A DNA stretch of 6,707 nucleotides from CAZIIK01 sp964539235 (GTDB taxonomy: Bacteria; Pseudomonadota; Gammaproteobacteria; Francisellales; CACEW01). The translations under genes and the position numbers were made by a program. The stretch spans positions 1 to 6,707 of the forward strand of contig CAZIIK010000013.1 in assembly GCA_964539235.1 (NCBI GenBank), given 5' to 3'. Each line of letters starts with the position of its first letter. The stretch's first letter is position 1. Positions 1 to 6,522 of the stretch are shown here, piece by piece. The notes under the pieces are model-generated. The model was given only the letters and a program-made list of their open reading frames with translations, searched no databases and was not told where the DNA came from.

Positions 1-264
1 TTGTAGTGCTGGCTTAAGTTCGTCTACCTCACTTGGATAAGGATTTTGGAAAGCTAATACATAAGCCCATTTAGCCTTTTCTTCTGGTTTGAGCCCTGCT
101 CTGCTTAGGCTTTTGCCGATACGGGTTGCAATACAAGCTTCAACTAATGGTTTAACTTTTTCTTGATAGGCTGCACTTTGTTTTTCGTAAGTTGCACAAG
201 AGTCGCATTCAGCAATAACGCCATCGTACGCCCTAATAAGTGTTTGGACGTCTTCGGATATCAT
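1..264 (-). CDS. Unrecognised protein, N-terminal 88 residues (runs off the left edge)
   Basis: An open frame of 88 codons begins at an ATG at 264 on the minus strand and reaches base 1 without a stop, so the C-terminus lies outside the window. The start is well supported: a good Shine-Dalgarno (AAGGA, seven bases before the ATG) precedes it, and the in-frame stop at 301-303 leaves no other ATG, GTG or TTG start. The protein begins MISEDVQTLIRAYDG. It is soluble-looking and probably mostly helical, rich in Glu, Lys and Ala, with no signal peptide or membrane segment. Three cysteines are visible, two of them in ECDSC near residues 18-22. I do not recognise the family. Base composition is about 42% G+C by hand count, a little below the neighbouring genes. 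It follows ribF in the same direction after a 111-bp gap and probably has its own promoter. The clean frame and ribosome site make it likely to be a real gene. Confidence 0.72.
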   Translation of the reverse strand, partial: MISEDVQTLIRAYDGVIAECDSCATYEKQSAAYQEKVKPLVEACIATRIGKSLSRAGLKPEEKAKWAYVLAFQNPYPSEVDELKPALQ

Positions 265-267
265 TAG

Positions 268-330
268 CCCATCCTTGGCTGTATGAAATATATAATAATT
301 TTAACATATATTTCGCTTTTTAAAGTATTT
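268..330 (-). promoter_or_regulatory. Probable AT-rich promoter region of the left-edge gene
   Basis: The 265-375 gap between ribF and the left-edge gene is extremely AT-rich; bases 301-360 are about 20% G+C. Read on the minus strand it holds several -10-like hexamers: TAAAAT at 303-298, TATTAT at 297-292 and TATATT at 292-287. A poor -35 candidate, CTTTAA, lies 16 bases upstream of TAAAAT. The gene's Shine-Dalgarno follows directly. I cannot choose one -10. No stem-loop followed by a T-run appears downstream of ribF, so ribF transcription may read into this gene. Confidence 0.35.
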
Positions 331-375
331 TTTTGAATTTTTAACGTCTTTTGGGTGTTGGGTTGCATATGAGGA

Positions 376-1287
376 TTAAACCATGGCCTTAATCTTCGAA
401 ATATCATGGGCGATTTGGGTTTGCAAGGCCTGCAAAGAAGGGAAGTCCTGTTCCGCCCGAATTTCATGTGTGAAGATCACTTTGACACGTTTTCCATAGC
501 AATCTCCTGTAAAGTTTAATAAATAGACTTCCAGTAATCGGCGTTTTCCGTTAACTGCAGGGCGTGTACCAATGCTCGCTGCACCGATCAGTGGTTGTTC
601 TTGCAAACCGAATACTTCAACGCGATAAATACCGGACACCACAACTGGGCGGTTGAGTTTCAGGTTAATGGTTGGAAATCCCAATTGTCGACCGAGTTTG
701 GCGCCGTGTTGTACTTTGCCCAATAGAGCATAAGGTCGTCCCAGCAATTGTTGTGCCCGAGTGAATTCACCAGACTGTAGGGCGGTGCGCACCTGACTGC
801 TGCTGATGCGGCCTTCAGCATTGCGTAAGGTCGGCGTGTCTTGCACGGTAAAGCCATGATGCTGTCCGACGCGACACAGTTGTGCAAAATCACCTGTGCG
901 TCCACGGCCAAAGCGAAAGTCATCGCCGAGCACCATATGTCGTGGATTGAGTGGTAGCAAAATATTTTGGATAAAATCATCGGCAGATAAATTGGCCAGT
1001 GTAGCGTTAAAGCGTAAACAGACAACTTGGTCGATGCCAAACTGTTTTAAAAAATCTAACTTATCCCGTAAAAGTGAAATCCGTGGCAATACGCTGCGGG
1101 AAAAAAATTCTTTCGGTTGTGGTTCGAAGAGGATCACCGTGGTCTTAGCCTGGTGGTGTGCTGCTTGAGCTTTGAGTTCGGTCAAAACAGCTTGGTGACC
1201 CAAGTGCATGCCATCAAAAGCACCGATCGTTATAACATGGGGTGTGTGGTTGCTGGGTAAATGCGTCGTACCGCGGATCAGTCTCAC
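376..1287 (-). CDS. ribF: Bifunctional riboflavin kinase / FAD synthetase RibF
   Basis: This cytoplasmic enzyme phosphorylates riboflavin to FMN and then adenylylates FMN to FAD. The 303-residue product has the normal length and two-domain layout. The N-terminal FMN adenylyltransferase half has the nucleotidyltransferase motif GAFDGMHLGH (22-31), GDDFRFG (121-127) and ISSSQVR (161-167). The C-terminal riboflavin kinase half has GFPTIN (203-208), which keeps the Thr and Asn used for Mg/ATP binding although the usual Ala is Ile, then GTRPAV (240-245) and the likely catalytic Glu253 in LLEVYLL. The start is a GTG. It gives MRLIRGTTHL, which matches the E. coli start MKLIRGIHNL, and an in-frame stop lies six codons upstream, so no longer form is possible. 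The Shine-Dalgarno is weak. The gene is divergent from plsY with 68 bp between the chosen starts. In most gammaproteobacteria ribF is co-directional with and just upstream of ileS; here it is inverted. Identification is certain. Confidence 0.97.
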   Translation of the reverse strand: MRLIRGTTHLPSNHTPHVITIGAFDGMHLGHQAVLTELKAQAAHHQAKTTVILFEPQPKEFFSRSVLPRISLLRDKLDFLKQFGIDQVVCLRFNATLANLSADDFIQNILLPLNPRHMVLGDDFRFGRGRTGDFAQLCRVGQHHGFTVQDTPTLRNAEGRISSSQVRTALQSGEFTRAQQLLGRPYALLGKVQHGAKLGRQLGFPTINLKLNRPVVVSGIYRVEVFGLQEQPLIGAASIGTRPAVNGKRRLLEVYLLNFTGDCYGKRVKVIFTHEIRAEQDFPSLQALQTQIAHDISKIKAMV

Positions 1288-1289
1288 AG

Positions 1290-1320
1290 TTGGCTCTAGG
1301 GTTTAAAAGTTTGCTATTAT
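1290..1320 (+). promoter_or_regulatory. Probable plsY promoter
   Basis: TTGGCT at 1290-1295 and TATTAT at 1315-1320 form a plausible sigma-70 pair, though the 19-base spacer is long. Transcription would start near 1327. That is only about 8 bases before the ATG at 1335 but about 29 before the ATG at 1356, which helps decide the plsY start. The -10 shares five bases with the ribF -10 on the other strand. Confidence 0.4.
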
Positions 1321-1344
1321 ATCGCGCAAATTAAATGATGCACC
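1316..1344 (-). promoter_or_regulatory. Probable ribF promoter, perfect TATAAT -10
   Basis: On the minus strand a perfect TATAAT lies at 1321-1316, with a predicted start of transcription near 1309 and a leader of about 20 bases before the GTG. The -35 position (1339-1344, GGTGCA) is poor, so activity may rest on the -10 or on an activator. The -10 overlaps the opposing plsY -10 almost completely. Confidence 0.5.
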
Positions 1345-1355
1345 GGATTGATGTT

Positions 1356-1952
1356 ATGTCGACTACCTTTATTGTTCTGTTAATTTTTGCCTACCTATTG
1401 GGCTCATTAAACAGCGCCATTATCGTTTGCAAATGTTTTGGCCTGCCATCACCACGTAGTGTGGGTTCTGGTAATCCTGGTGCCACCAATGTATTGCGTT
1501 TGGGCAGTAAAAAAGCAGCGGCGGTCACTTTTTTAGGCGATGCTTTAAAAGGCGTGGTGCCAGTCGTTGTTGCACATTATCTCGCGCTGCCCATGGTCGA
1601 GTTGGCATGGATTGGCTTAGTGGCTGTATTGGGCCATATGTTTCCGCTGTTTTTTCGCTTTAAAGGTGGCAAAGGTGTGGCAACATCTGTCGGTATGTTG
1701 TTAGCTGTGCAGCCTGCGTTAGGGGTGGCGTTTATGTTGACCTGGTTGCTGGTGGCTGGGGTTTTGCGTTTTTCTTCCTTGGCAGCGTTGTGTGCAACGG
1801 TTTTAACACCGGTATATGGGGTTTGGTTGTGTGGTCGTTCAGTGTTATTGCCTTTGGTGATCTTGGCGGCTGTTATCTTGTGGCGTCATCGTGGCAATAT
1901 TCGGCGCTTGTGCACTGGGCAAGAAAGTCGGATTGGCCAGAAGGCTTCTTAG
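1356..1952 (+). CDS. plsY: Glycerol-3-phosphate acyltransferase PlsY
   Basis: PlsY is an inner-membrane enzyme that transfers the acyl group of acyl-phosphate (made by PlsX) to glycerol-3-phosphate, giving lysophosphatidic acid, the first membrane step of phospholipid synthesis. The 198-residue product is hydrophobic throughout with several membrane segments. It shows the three family motifs: GSGNPGATNVLR (37-48), KGGKGVAT (103-110) and HRGNIRRL (178-185). E. coli PlsY has 205 residues and a similar start. Two ATGs at 1335 and 1338 would add seven or six residues (MMHRIDV for the longer form). I prefer the ATG at 1356: it has a GGA eight bases upstream, it gives MSTTFIVLLIFAYL running straight into the first membrane helix, and the predicted transcript start near 1327 leaves the earlier ATGs almost leaderless. 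plsY more often sits divergent from tsaD; here it lies between ribF and ileS. Confidence 0.95.
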   Translation: MSTTFIVLLIFAYLLGSLNSAIIVCKCFGLPSPRSVGSGNPGATNVLRLGSKKAAAVTFLGDALKGVVPVVVAHYLALPMVELAWIGLVAVLGHMFPLFFRFKGGKGVATSVGMLLAVQPALGVAFMLTWLLVAGVLRFSSLAALCATVLTPVYGVWLCGRSVLLPLVILAAVILWRHRGNIRRLCTGQESRIGQKAS

Positions 1953-2028
1953 ATAGAAAGTGTTCCCTGCGGACGGTTGTGAAAATATGCCAGTCGATTG
2001 ACACTGCAATCCCTTCACTTCAACCATC

Positions 2029-2057
2029 TATATCTTTGCTGGTGTCAGGGCTATAAT
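2029..2057 (+). promoter_or_regulatory. Probable ileS operon promoter (consensus -10)
   Basis: A perfect TATAAT lies at 2052-2057, with a predicted transcript start near 2064 and a leader of about 24 bases before the ileS ATG. The paired -35 position (TATATC at 2029-2034, 17-base spacer) is poor. A perfect TTGACA lies at 1998-2003, but it is 48 bases from this -10 and has no -10 of its own at 16-19 bases. plsY readthrough is also possible, since no terminator is visible after plsY. Confidence 0.45.
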
Positions 2058-2087
2058 GAGCGCACTTTTTCTTTGACCAACCGTACT

Positions 2088-4901
2088 ATGCCTGCTTCTT
2101 CATACAAGGACACTTTGCATCTCCCTAAAACGGCATTTGCCATGAAAGCTAATCTGGCCCAACGTGAGCCTGGCTTCTTGCAACATTGGCAGGCAACAGA
2201 TTTGTATCAAAAAATTCGGGCGGCACGGGCAGGCTGTGAAGCTTTTATTTTGCATGACGGTCCACCCTATGCGAACGGTGATCTGCATGTGGGGCATGCG
2301 GTGAACAAAGTTCTCAAAGATATGATTGTGAAATCGAAAACACTGAGTGGTTTTGATGCCCCTTATGTGCCGGGTTGGGATTGCCATGGCTTACCGATTG
2401 AATTGCAGGTGGAAAAAAAGGTTGGTAAACCTGGTAAGAAAGTCGATACCAATACATTTCGGCAGAAATGCCGTCAGTACGCACAGACTCAGGTTAACCG
2501 TCAGCGTGAAAGTTTTGAGCGTTTGGGCGTTTTAGGGGATTGGTCCAATCCTTATCTGACCATGGATACGCATTATGAGGCGAATATCATTCGCACCATG
2601 AAGCGTATTGTCGCTAATGGTCACCTGAAAAAAGGTTTTAAACCGGTACATTGGTGCTGTGATTGTGGTTCTTCGTTAGCAGAAGCAGAGGTTGAATACC
2701 AAGATAAAACCTCGACCGCAATTGATGTTTTATTCTCTGTAGTCGATCGTGCGGCCATGGCTAATTGCTTTGGTTTGGCAGAATTCCCGTCTGACGTTGA
2801 TATTATTATCTGGACGACTACGCCTTGGACATTGCCGGCAAACCTAGCGGTTTCGGTTGGACCTGACATTGACTACGCTTTAGTGCGTTGCCAAACCTCG
2901 ATTGGTGAGCAGCATGTTATTGTGGCAAATGCGTTGCTAGCCGACGTGATGCAACGTGCGGAAGTGATGGATTACAGCCTGATCGCCACGGTTAAAGGTG
3001 ATGTATTAGCCGGTTTGTCGTTGCAACATCCGTTCCTGGCGCGTGAGGTGCCCGTGTTATGCGGTGAGCATGTCACCACAGATTCAGGCACCGGTTTGGT
3101 GCATACAGCACCGGCGCACGGTGTCGATGATTACCATATTTGTCAGCAGCATGGGATTGACGTTATCAATCCGGTGAATGCGCATGGTGTATTTGTCGCC
3201 GATACGCCAGTTGTGGCGGGTTTATTCTATGCCAAGGCCAATCCTGTCGTGATCGATGCGTTGCTGGAACGTCAGCGACTTTGGCATCAAGCACATGTGC
3301 AACACAGTTATCCACATTGTTGGCGCCATAAAACACCTTTGATCTTTCGAGCGACCCAGCAATGGTTTATCGCCATGGAACAATCTGGCTTGCGTGATGC
3401 TGCGTTGGCCGCGGTTAAAACAGTTGAATGGATTCCGCAATGGGGTGAGGTGCGTATTGAAAAAATGTTGGCTGGACGACCGGACTGGTGTGTGTCACGA
3501 CAACGTACTTGGGGTACGCCTTTGCCGTTGTTTGTGCATCAAGAAACCGGTGAATTGCATTCGGATGCTCTAGCGTTGATGGATCAAGTGGCTGACTTAG
3601 TTGAACAGGGCGGTATTGAAGCCTGGTTCGAAACCTATCCAGCACATTTTCTCGGCGCAGCTGCCAGTGAATATGAAGTCGTGCGTGACACCTTAGATGT
3701 TTGGTTTGATTCAGGGGTTAGCTATGCAGCGGTATTACAAGATCGTGAGCAACTGCGCTTTCCAGCTGATCTGTATTTAGAAGGGTCTGACCAACACCGC
3801 GGTTGGTTTCACACGTCGCTACTGGCGTCATTAGCCGATCAAGCACAAGCCCCGTACCGGCAGGTGCTCACGCATGGTTTTGCGGTGGATGAAAAAGGCC
3901 ACAAAATGTCGAAATCACTGGGCAATACCATTTTGCCGCAGGAAATCACCAAAACCTTAGGTGCCGATGTGTTGCGCTTATGGGTCGCGTCGACAGACTA
4001 TCGTGCAGAAATGGCGATTTCACAACAGATTTTGACGCGCGTCAGTGATGTCTATCGGCGTATTCGCAACACAGCGCGGTTTTTATTGGCCAATTTACAT
4101 GATTTTATTCCCGCAGAGCATGAGGTGGCGTCCGCTGATTTATTGCCGCTAGACCAATGGGTGATGACACGAGCCGCTGAGGTGCAAACAGCTTTGCAAC
4201 AGGCGTATGACACCTATCGATTTCACAATGTGACTCAATCGTTACATGATTTCTGTGCGTTGGATTTAGGTAGCTTCTATTTAGATGTGATCAAAGATCG
4301 CCAGTATACCTGCCAAGCCAATAGCTTGATTCGCCGTTCTGCGCAAACAGCGATGTACCACGTGGTCTCAGCATTGGCTCGATGGATGGCACCGGTTTTG
4401 AGTTTTACGGCAGAAGAGATTTGGCAGTGCTTGCCCGAAGCACCACGTGAGGAGTCAGTATTTCTCAGTCATTGGTATACGGAGCTGTCCGTTGATATGG
4501 AGCAGCAAGCCATTTCTGCCGACGATTGGCAGCGTTTATTAACCTTGCGCAATGCGGTGAATAAGCACATTGAAACGGCACGCAGCGAAGGCTTAATAGG
4601 TTCTGGATTGCAAGCAGAAGTGATTTTTTCGATTGACGAGACCTGGCTCCCATTGCTAGAAAAACTCGGGGAAGAATTACGTTTCATTTTGATTACGTCA
4701 ACCGTTACGCTGAAATCATTGGCTGCGACAGCTGTTGATCTACCCGGTGTGTCGATTGAGGTACAAGCCTCGGCACATCCTAAATGTGCACGGTGTTGGC
4801 ATCATCGTGCTGATGTGGGCCAACATGCAGAAGCAGATGATTTATGTGGCCGCTGTGTTGAAAATGTCTTTGGTGAAGGGGAGGTGCGTCAGTATGCCTG
4901 A
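2088..4901 (+). CDS. ileS: Isoleucyl-tRNA synthetase IleS
   Basis: This cytoplasmic class Ia aminoacyl-tRNA synthetase charges tRNA-Ile and edits mischarged valine. The 937-residue product is almost exactly the length of E. coli IleS. In order it shows GPPYANG (58-64) leading into the HIGH-type motif HVGH (67-70), the CP1 editing domain with WTTTPWTLPAN (242-252) and GTGLVHTAPAHGVDDY (334-349, with the editing Asp), WCVSRQRTWG (467-476), KMSKS (606-610) and a C-terminal zinc site with Cys900, Cys903, Cys920 and Cys923. This is the bacterial type with a C-terminal Zn finger. The frame is open back to a TTG at 1998, but I choose the ATG at 2088: the protein then begins MPASSYKDTLHLPKTAF, which lines up with E. 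coli MSDYKSTLNLPETGF, and the TATAAT box falls inside the would-be extension. The Shine-Dalgarno is weak. It is the first gene of the ileS-lspA-fkpB-aroH unit. Confidence 0.98.
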   Translation: MPASSYKDTLHLPKTAFAMKANLAQREPGFLQHWQATDLYQKIRAARAGCEAFILHDGPPYANGDLHVGHAVNKVLKDMIVKSKTLSGFDAPYVPGWDCHGLPIELQVEKKVGKPGKKVDTNTFRQKCRQYAQTQVNRQRESFERLGVLGDWSNPYLTMDTHYEANIIRTMKRIVANGHLKKGFKPVHWCCDCGSSLAEAEVEYQDKTSTAIDVLFSVVDRAAMANCFGLAEFPSDVDIIIWTTTPWTLPANLAVSVGPDIDYALVRCQTSIGEQHVIVANALLADVMQRAEVMDYSLIATVKGDVLAGLSLQHPFLAREVPVLCGEHVTTDSGTGLVHTAPAHGVDDYHICQQHGIDVINPVNAHGVFVADTPVVAGLFYAKANPVVIDALLERQRLWHQAHVQHSYPHCWRHKTPLIFRATQQWFIAMEQSGLRDAALAAVKTVEWIPQWGEVRIEKMLAGRPDWCVSRQRTWGTPLPLFVHQETGELHSDALALMDQVADLVEQGGIEAWFETYPAHFLGAAASEYEVVRDTLDVWFDSGVSYAAVLQDREQLRFPADLYLEGSDQHRGWFHTSLLASLADQAQAPYRQVLTHGFAVDEKGHKMSKSLGNTILPQEITKTLGADVLRLWVASTDYRAEMAISQQILTRVSDVYRRIRNTARFLLANLHDFIPAEHEVASADLLPLDQWVMTRAAEVQTALQQAYDTYRFHNVTQSLHDFCALDLGSFYLDVIKDRQYTCQANSLIRRSAQTAMYHVVSALARWMAPVLSFTAEEIWQCLPEAPREESVFLSHWYTELSVDMEQQAISADDWQRLLTLRNAVNKHIETARSEGLIGSGLQAEVIFSIDETWLPLLEKLGEELRFILITSTVTLKSLAATAVDLPGVSIEVQASAHPKCARCWHHRADVGQHAEADDLCGRCVENVFGEGEVRQYA
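4878..4884 (+). promoter_or_regulatory. lspA ribosome binding site inside the end of ileS
   Basis: GGGGAGG lies nine bases before the ATG at 4894, within the last codons of ileS. It is the strongest Shine-Dalgarno in the operon. It fixes the lspA start and rules out the longer open frame that runs back into ileS. Confidence 0.7.
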
Positions 4902-5394
4902 GCAGATTAAACGGCCATTGCGTTGGTTATTATTAAGTGCATTGGTTTTACTGTTAGATTTTGTGACTAAGCAGCTGGCTCTGCATTTTCTGCAGCCTTA
5001 TCAGCCAGACATGTTGTTTCCAGGATTGAATTTAACATTGGCATTTAATCCCGGTGCCGCTTTTAGTTTTTTAGGTCATGCAACAGGGTGGCAGCGTTGG
5101 TTCTTGTCGATTGTAGCCATTGTCGTGATCATGGTGTTGATGGCATGGATACGGAAACTGCCGTCCAATCGACGTTTGGCTTTAGCTGGCTTGGCGCTGA
5201 TTGTGGGTAGTGCTTTAGGCAATTTATGTGACCGCCTGGTATTAGGCGTGGTGATTGATTTTATTGATGTTCATGTTGGTACGCATCACTGGCCAGCCTT
5301 TAATGTGGCTGACAGTGAGATTTGTATTGGTGTTGTCTTGTTATTAATTGATCTTTTCTATGTGAAAAGACGCCGTCAAAAAATGGTGGACTGA
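4894..5394 (+). CDS. lspA: Lipoprotein signal peptidase LspA (signal peptidase II)
   Basis: LspA is an inner-membrane aspartyl protease that removes the signal peptide from diacylglyceryl-modified prolipoproteins. The 166-residue product matches the family length (E. coli 164). Four membrane segments are visible near residues 11-28, 67-86, 95-111 and 140-157. Conserved blocks are LDFVTK (21-26), FNPGAAFSFL (51-60), GNLCDRLVLGVVIDFI (109-124) and FNVADS (136-141); Asp122 and Asp140 are the expected catalytic pair. The ATG at 4894 overlaps the ileS stop by eight bases and has a strong ribosome site, so translation is probably coupled. The frame stays open upstream into ileS (to 4735), but that extension is only the ileS sequence in another frame. 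fkpB begins one base after the stop, giving the usual gammaproteobacterial ileS-lspA-fkpB order. Confidence 0.97.
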   Translation: MPEQIKRPLRWLLLSALVLLLDFVTKQLALHFLQPYQPDMLFPGLNLTLAFNPGAAFSFLGHATGWQRWFLSIVAIVVIMVLMAWIRKLPSNRRLALAGLALIVGSALGNLCDRLVLGVVIDFIDVHVGTHHWPAFNVADSEICIGVVLLLIDLFYVKRRRQKMVD

Positions 5395-5395
5395 G

Positions 5396-5830
5396 ATGAA
5401 AATTGAGTCGAATAGTACCGTCAAGATACATTTTGAGCTGCGTTTGAAAGATGGCTCCATTGCGGAAGACACAAGTCAAATCGGCCAGCCGATGCAATTC
5501 ACCATGGGTGATGAAGCTTTTTCTGACAAAATGGAAGAGGAGTTGCTTGGACTTGCGGTCGGTGAACGTAAAAAAATCATGCTGTTGCCAGCAGATGCTT
5601 TTGGTGACACCCATCCGGCCAATATTTATGAGTTTCCAAAATCACGGTTTACCGATTTAGCTGAACCTTTAGAAGAAGGGCTGATTATTGCCTTTACGCA
5701 ACAAAATGGTGTTGAGTTACCGGGTACCGTGCGTGCAGTGAGTGACACAGAGGTCACGATTGATTTTAATCACCCATTAGCGGTGCATGTTGTGTTATTC
5801 GATGTTGAGATCGTCGAGATCTCTGCATGA
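5396..5830 (+). CDS. fkpB: FKBP-type peptidyl-prolyl cis-trans isomerase FkpB (SlpA-like)
   Basis: FkpB is a cytoplasmic FKBP-fold prolyl isomerase and probable chaperone of the SlpA/SlyD group. The 144-residue product (E. coli 149) begins with the FKBP strand VKIHFELRLKDGSIAEDT (9-26), followed by LGLAVGERKKIMLLPADAFG (51-70), a flap insert at roughly 72-125 and the closing FKBP strand with DFNHPLA (123-129) and LFDVEIVEI (134-142). The usual Gly after NHPLA is Val here, a small departure from the family. It lacks the His/Cys-rich metal-binding tail of SlyD, which supports FkpB. The ATG follows the lspA stop after one base (TGAGATG), with GGTGGA as ribosome site, and the stop overlaps the aroH start. 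In most relatives the next gene is ispH; here it is aroH. Confidence 0.95.
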   Translation: MKIESNSTVKIHFELRLKDGSIAEDTSQIGQPMQFTMGDEAFSDKMEEELLGLAVGERKKIMLLPADAFGDTHPANIYEFPKSRFTDLAEPLEEGLIIAFTQQNGVELPGTVRAVSDTEVTIDFNHPLAVHVVLFDVEIVEISA

Positions 5831-6192
5831 TGGTTCGAGGCGTGCGCGGTGCGACCAGTGTGACAAGTGACACACCGGCAGAAATACTACAAGAAACTAA
5901 ACAGTTATTAATCGAGATGGTTGCGCGTAACAACATTGAATTAACCGATATTGCCAGTGTGTTTTTTACCACATCGCCCGGTGTGGTGTCTGAATTTCCG
6001 GCCAAGGCTGCGCGTCAGTTAGGCTGGTCTGATATTCCATTGCTCTGTGGTCATGAAATGGCAGTTGAGAACGGTTTGGATCGGTGCATTCGGGTGATGA
6101 TTCATTGGAACACGGATAAAACTCAGTCCGAAATTCAGCATGTGTATTTGAATGAAGCCGTGAAACTGCGGCCAGATTTAGTGGGTCAGTAA
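5827..6192 (+). CDS. aroH: Monofunctional chorismate mutase, AroH type
   Basis: This cytoplasmic enzyme rearranges chorismate to prephenate, the branch point to phenylalanine and tyrosine. The 121-residue product resembles Bacillus subtilis AroH (127 residues) from the first residues: MMVRGVRGAT here against MMIRGIRGAT there. The AroH active-site residues all appear at the expected places, allowing for one deletion near residue 67: Arg7, Phe57, Arg63, Cys74, Glu77, Arg89, Tyr107 and Arg115. HVYL (105-108) and LRPDL (114-118) close the domain. It is therefore the trimeric AroH fold, not the helical AroQ type common in proteobacteria as PheA and TyrA fusions. The ATG at 5827 overlaps the fkpB stop in an ATGA, so translation is probably coupled; a second ATG at 5830 is possible, but the B. 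subtilis match favours the first. The position is the usual ispH site. The symbol aroH here means the mutase, not the E. coli DAHP synthase of the same name. Confidence 0.94.
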   Translation: MMVRGVRGATSVTSDTPAEILQETKQLLIEMVARNNIELTDIASVFFTTSPGVVSEFPAKAARQLGWSDIPLLCGHEMAVENGLDRCIRVMIHWNTDKTQSEIQHVYLNEAVKLRPDLVGQ

Positions 6193-6194
6193 GC

Positions 6195-6494
6195 CTATTC
6201 GGTTTTCGGGTCTTCGGGATCTCTTTCTAAGTCGATTTTGAGTTTGTTTTTCTCAGCGAATGATAATATTTCTTGATAAAGCGATGGATGTGTTTCCTTC
6301 AGCTCATCGTCAACGATAACGCATTTCTTGCCATTTTTAACGGCAGGTTGTAGCAGCGGCGAGTAGATAATACGGCGTCCTCGAAAGGTTGATAGGCTGC
6401 CGCTCATGCGCTCGGCCCAATCCCCTGGACGAAATTTTTCTCCGGCTTCTGTTTCGCCCTCAATGAAGATGCGCGTATGCTTTTTATCGCTCAT
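6195..6494 (-). CDS. DUF3579 family protein
   Basis: The 99-residue product matches, from memory, the DUF3579 family of small proteobacterial proteins. The signature is an N-terminal strand, then FRPGDWAERMSGSLSTF (21-37), YSPLLQP (44-50) and KKCVIVD (56-62), then a helix at about 69-84. No biochemical role is established to my knowledge. It has no signal peptide or membrane segment; the C-terminal tail (KIDLERDPEDPKTE) is charged and probably disordered. The ATG at 6494 is preceded by an AGG about nine bases upstream and by a good promoter, and there is no competing start. It is convergent with aroH, with two bases between the stops, so its mRNA 3' end would face the operon's. The family call is firm in my reading; the function is unknown. 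Confidence 0.85.
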   Translation of the reverse strand: MSDKKHTRIFIEGETEAGEKFRPGDWAERMSGSLSTFRGRRIIYSPLLQPAVKNGKKCVIVDDELKETHPSLYQEILSFAEKNKLKIDLERDPEDPKTE

Positions 6495-6522
6495 ATCGAA
6501 TTACCTGCCAAATAGGCGGTGC

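Noticed and set aside
301..350. T-runs between ribF and the left-edge gene as a terminator
   Set aside because: The T-runs are on the plus strand, opposite to ribF transcription, and no GC stem precedes them.
264..467. A 67-codon minus-strand frame across the ribF 3' end
   Set aside because: It overlaps ribF in another frame, translates AT-rich intergenic DNA, has no ribosome site and ends at the start of the left-edge gene.
896..1168. Plus-strand open frame of 90 codons inside ribF
   Set aside because: A shadow of ribF with no family signal and no ribosome site; the same holds for the other antisense or out-of-frame open frames inside ileS, lspA, fkpB and aroH.
1288..1355. An FMN riboswitch controlling ribF
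   Set aside because: The ribF leader is only about 20 bases, far too short for the aptamer.
1998..2087. A 30-residue N-terminal extension of IleS from a TTG at 1998
   Set aside because: The extension has no family likeness, spans the TATAAT promoter box, and the ATG at 2088 matches the E. coli IleS start.
3308..3316. A perfect DnaA box, TTATCCACA
   Set aside because: It is a single copy inside a conserved part of ileS encoding HSYPH, with no cluster or AT-rich unwinding region; chance.
4735..4893. A longer LspA starting inside ileS
   Set aside because: It is only the ileS coding sequence in another frame; LspA family length and the strong ribosome site fix the start at 4894.
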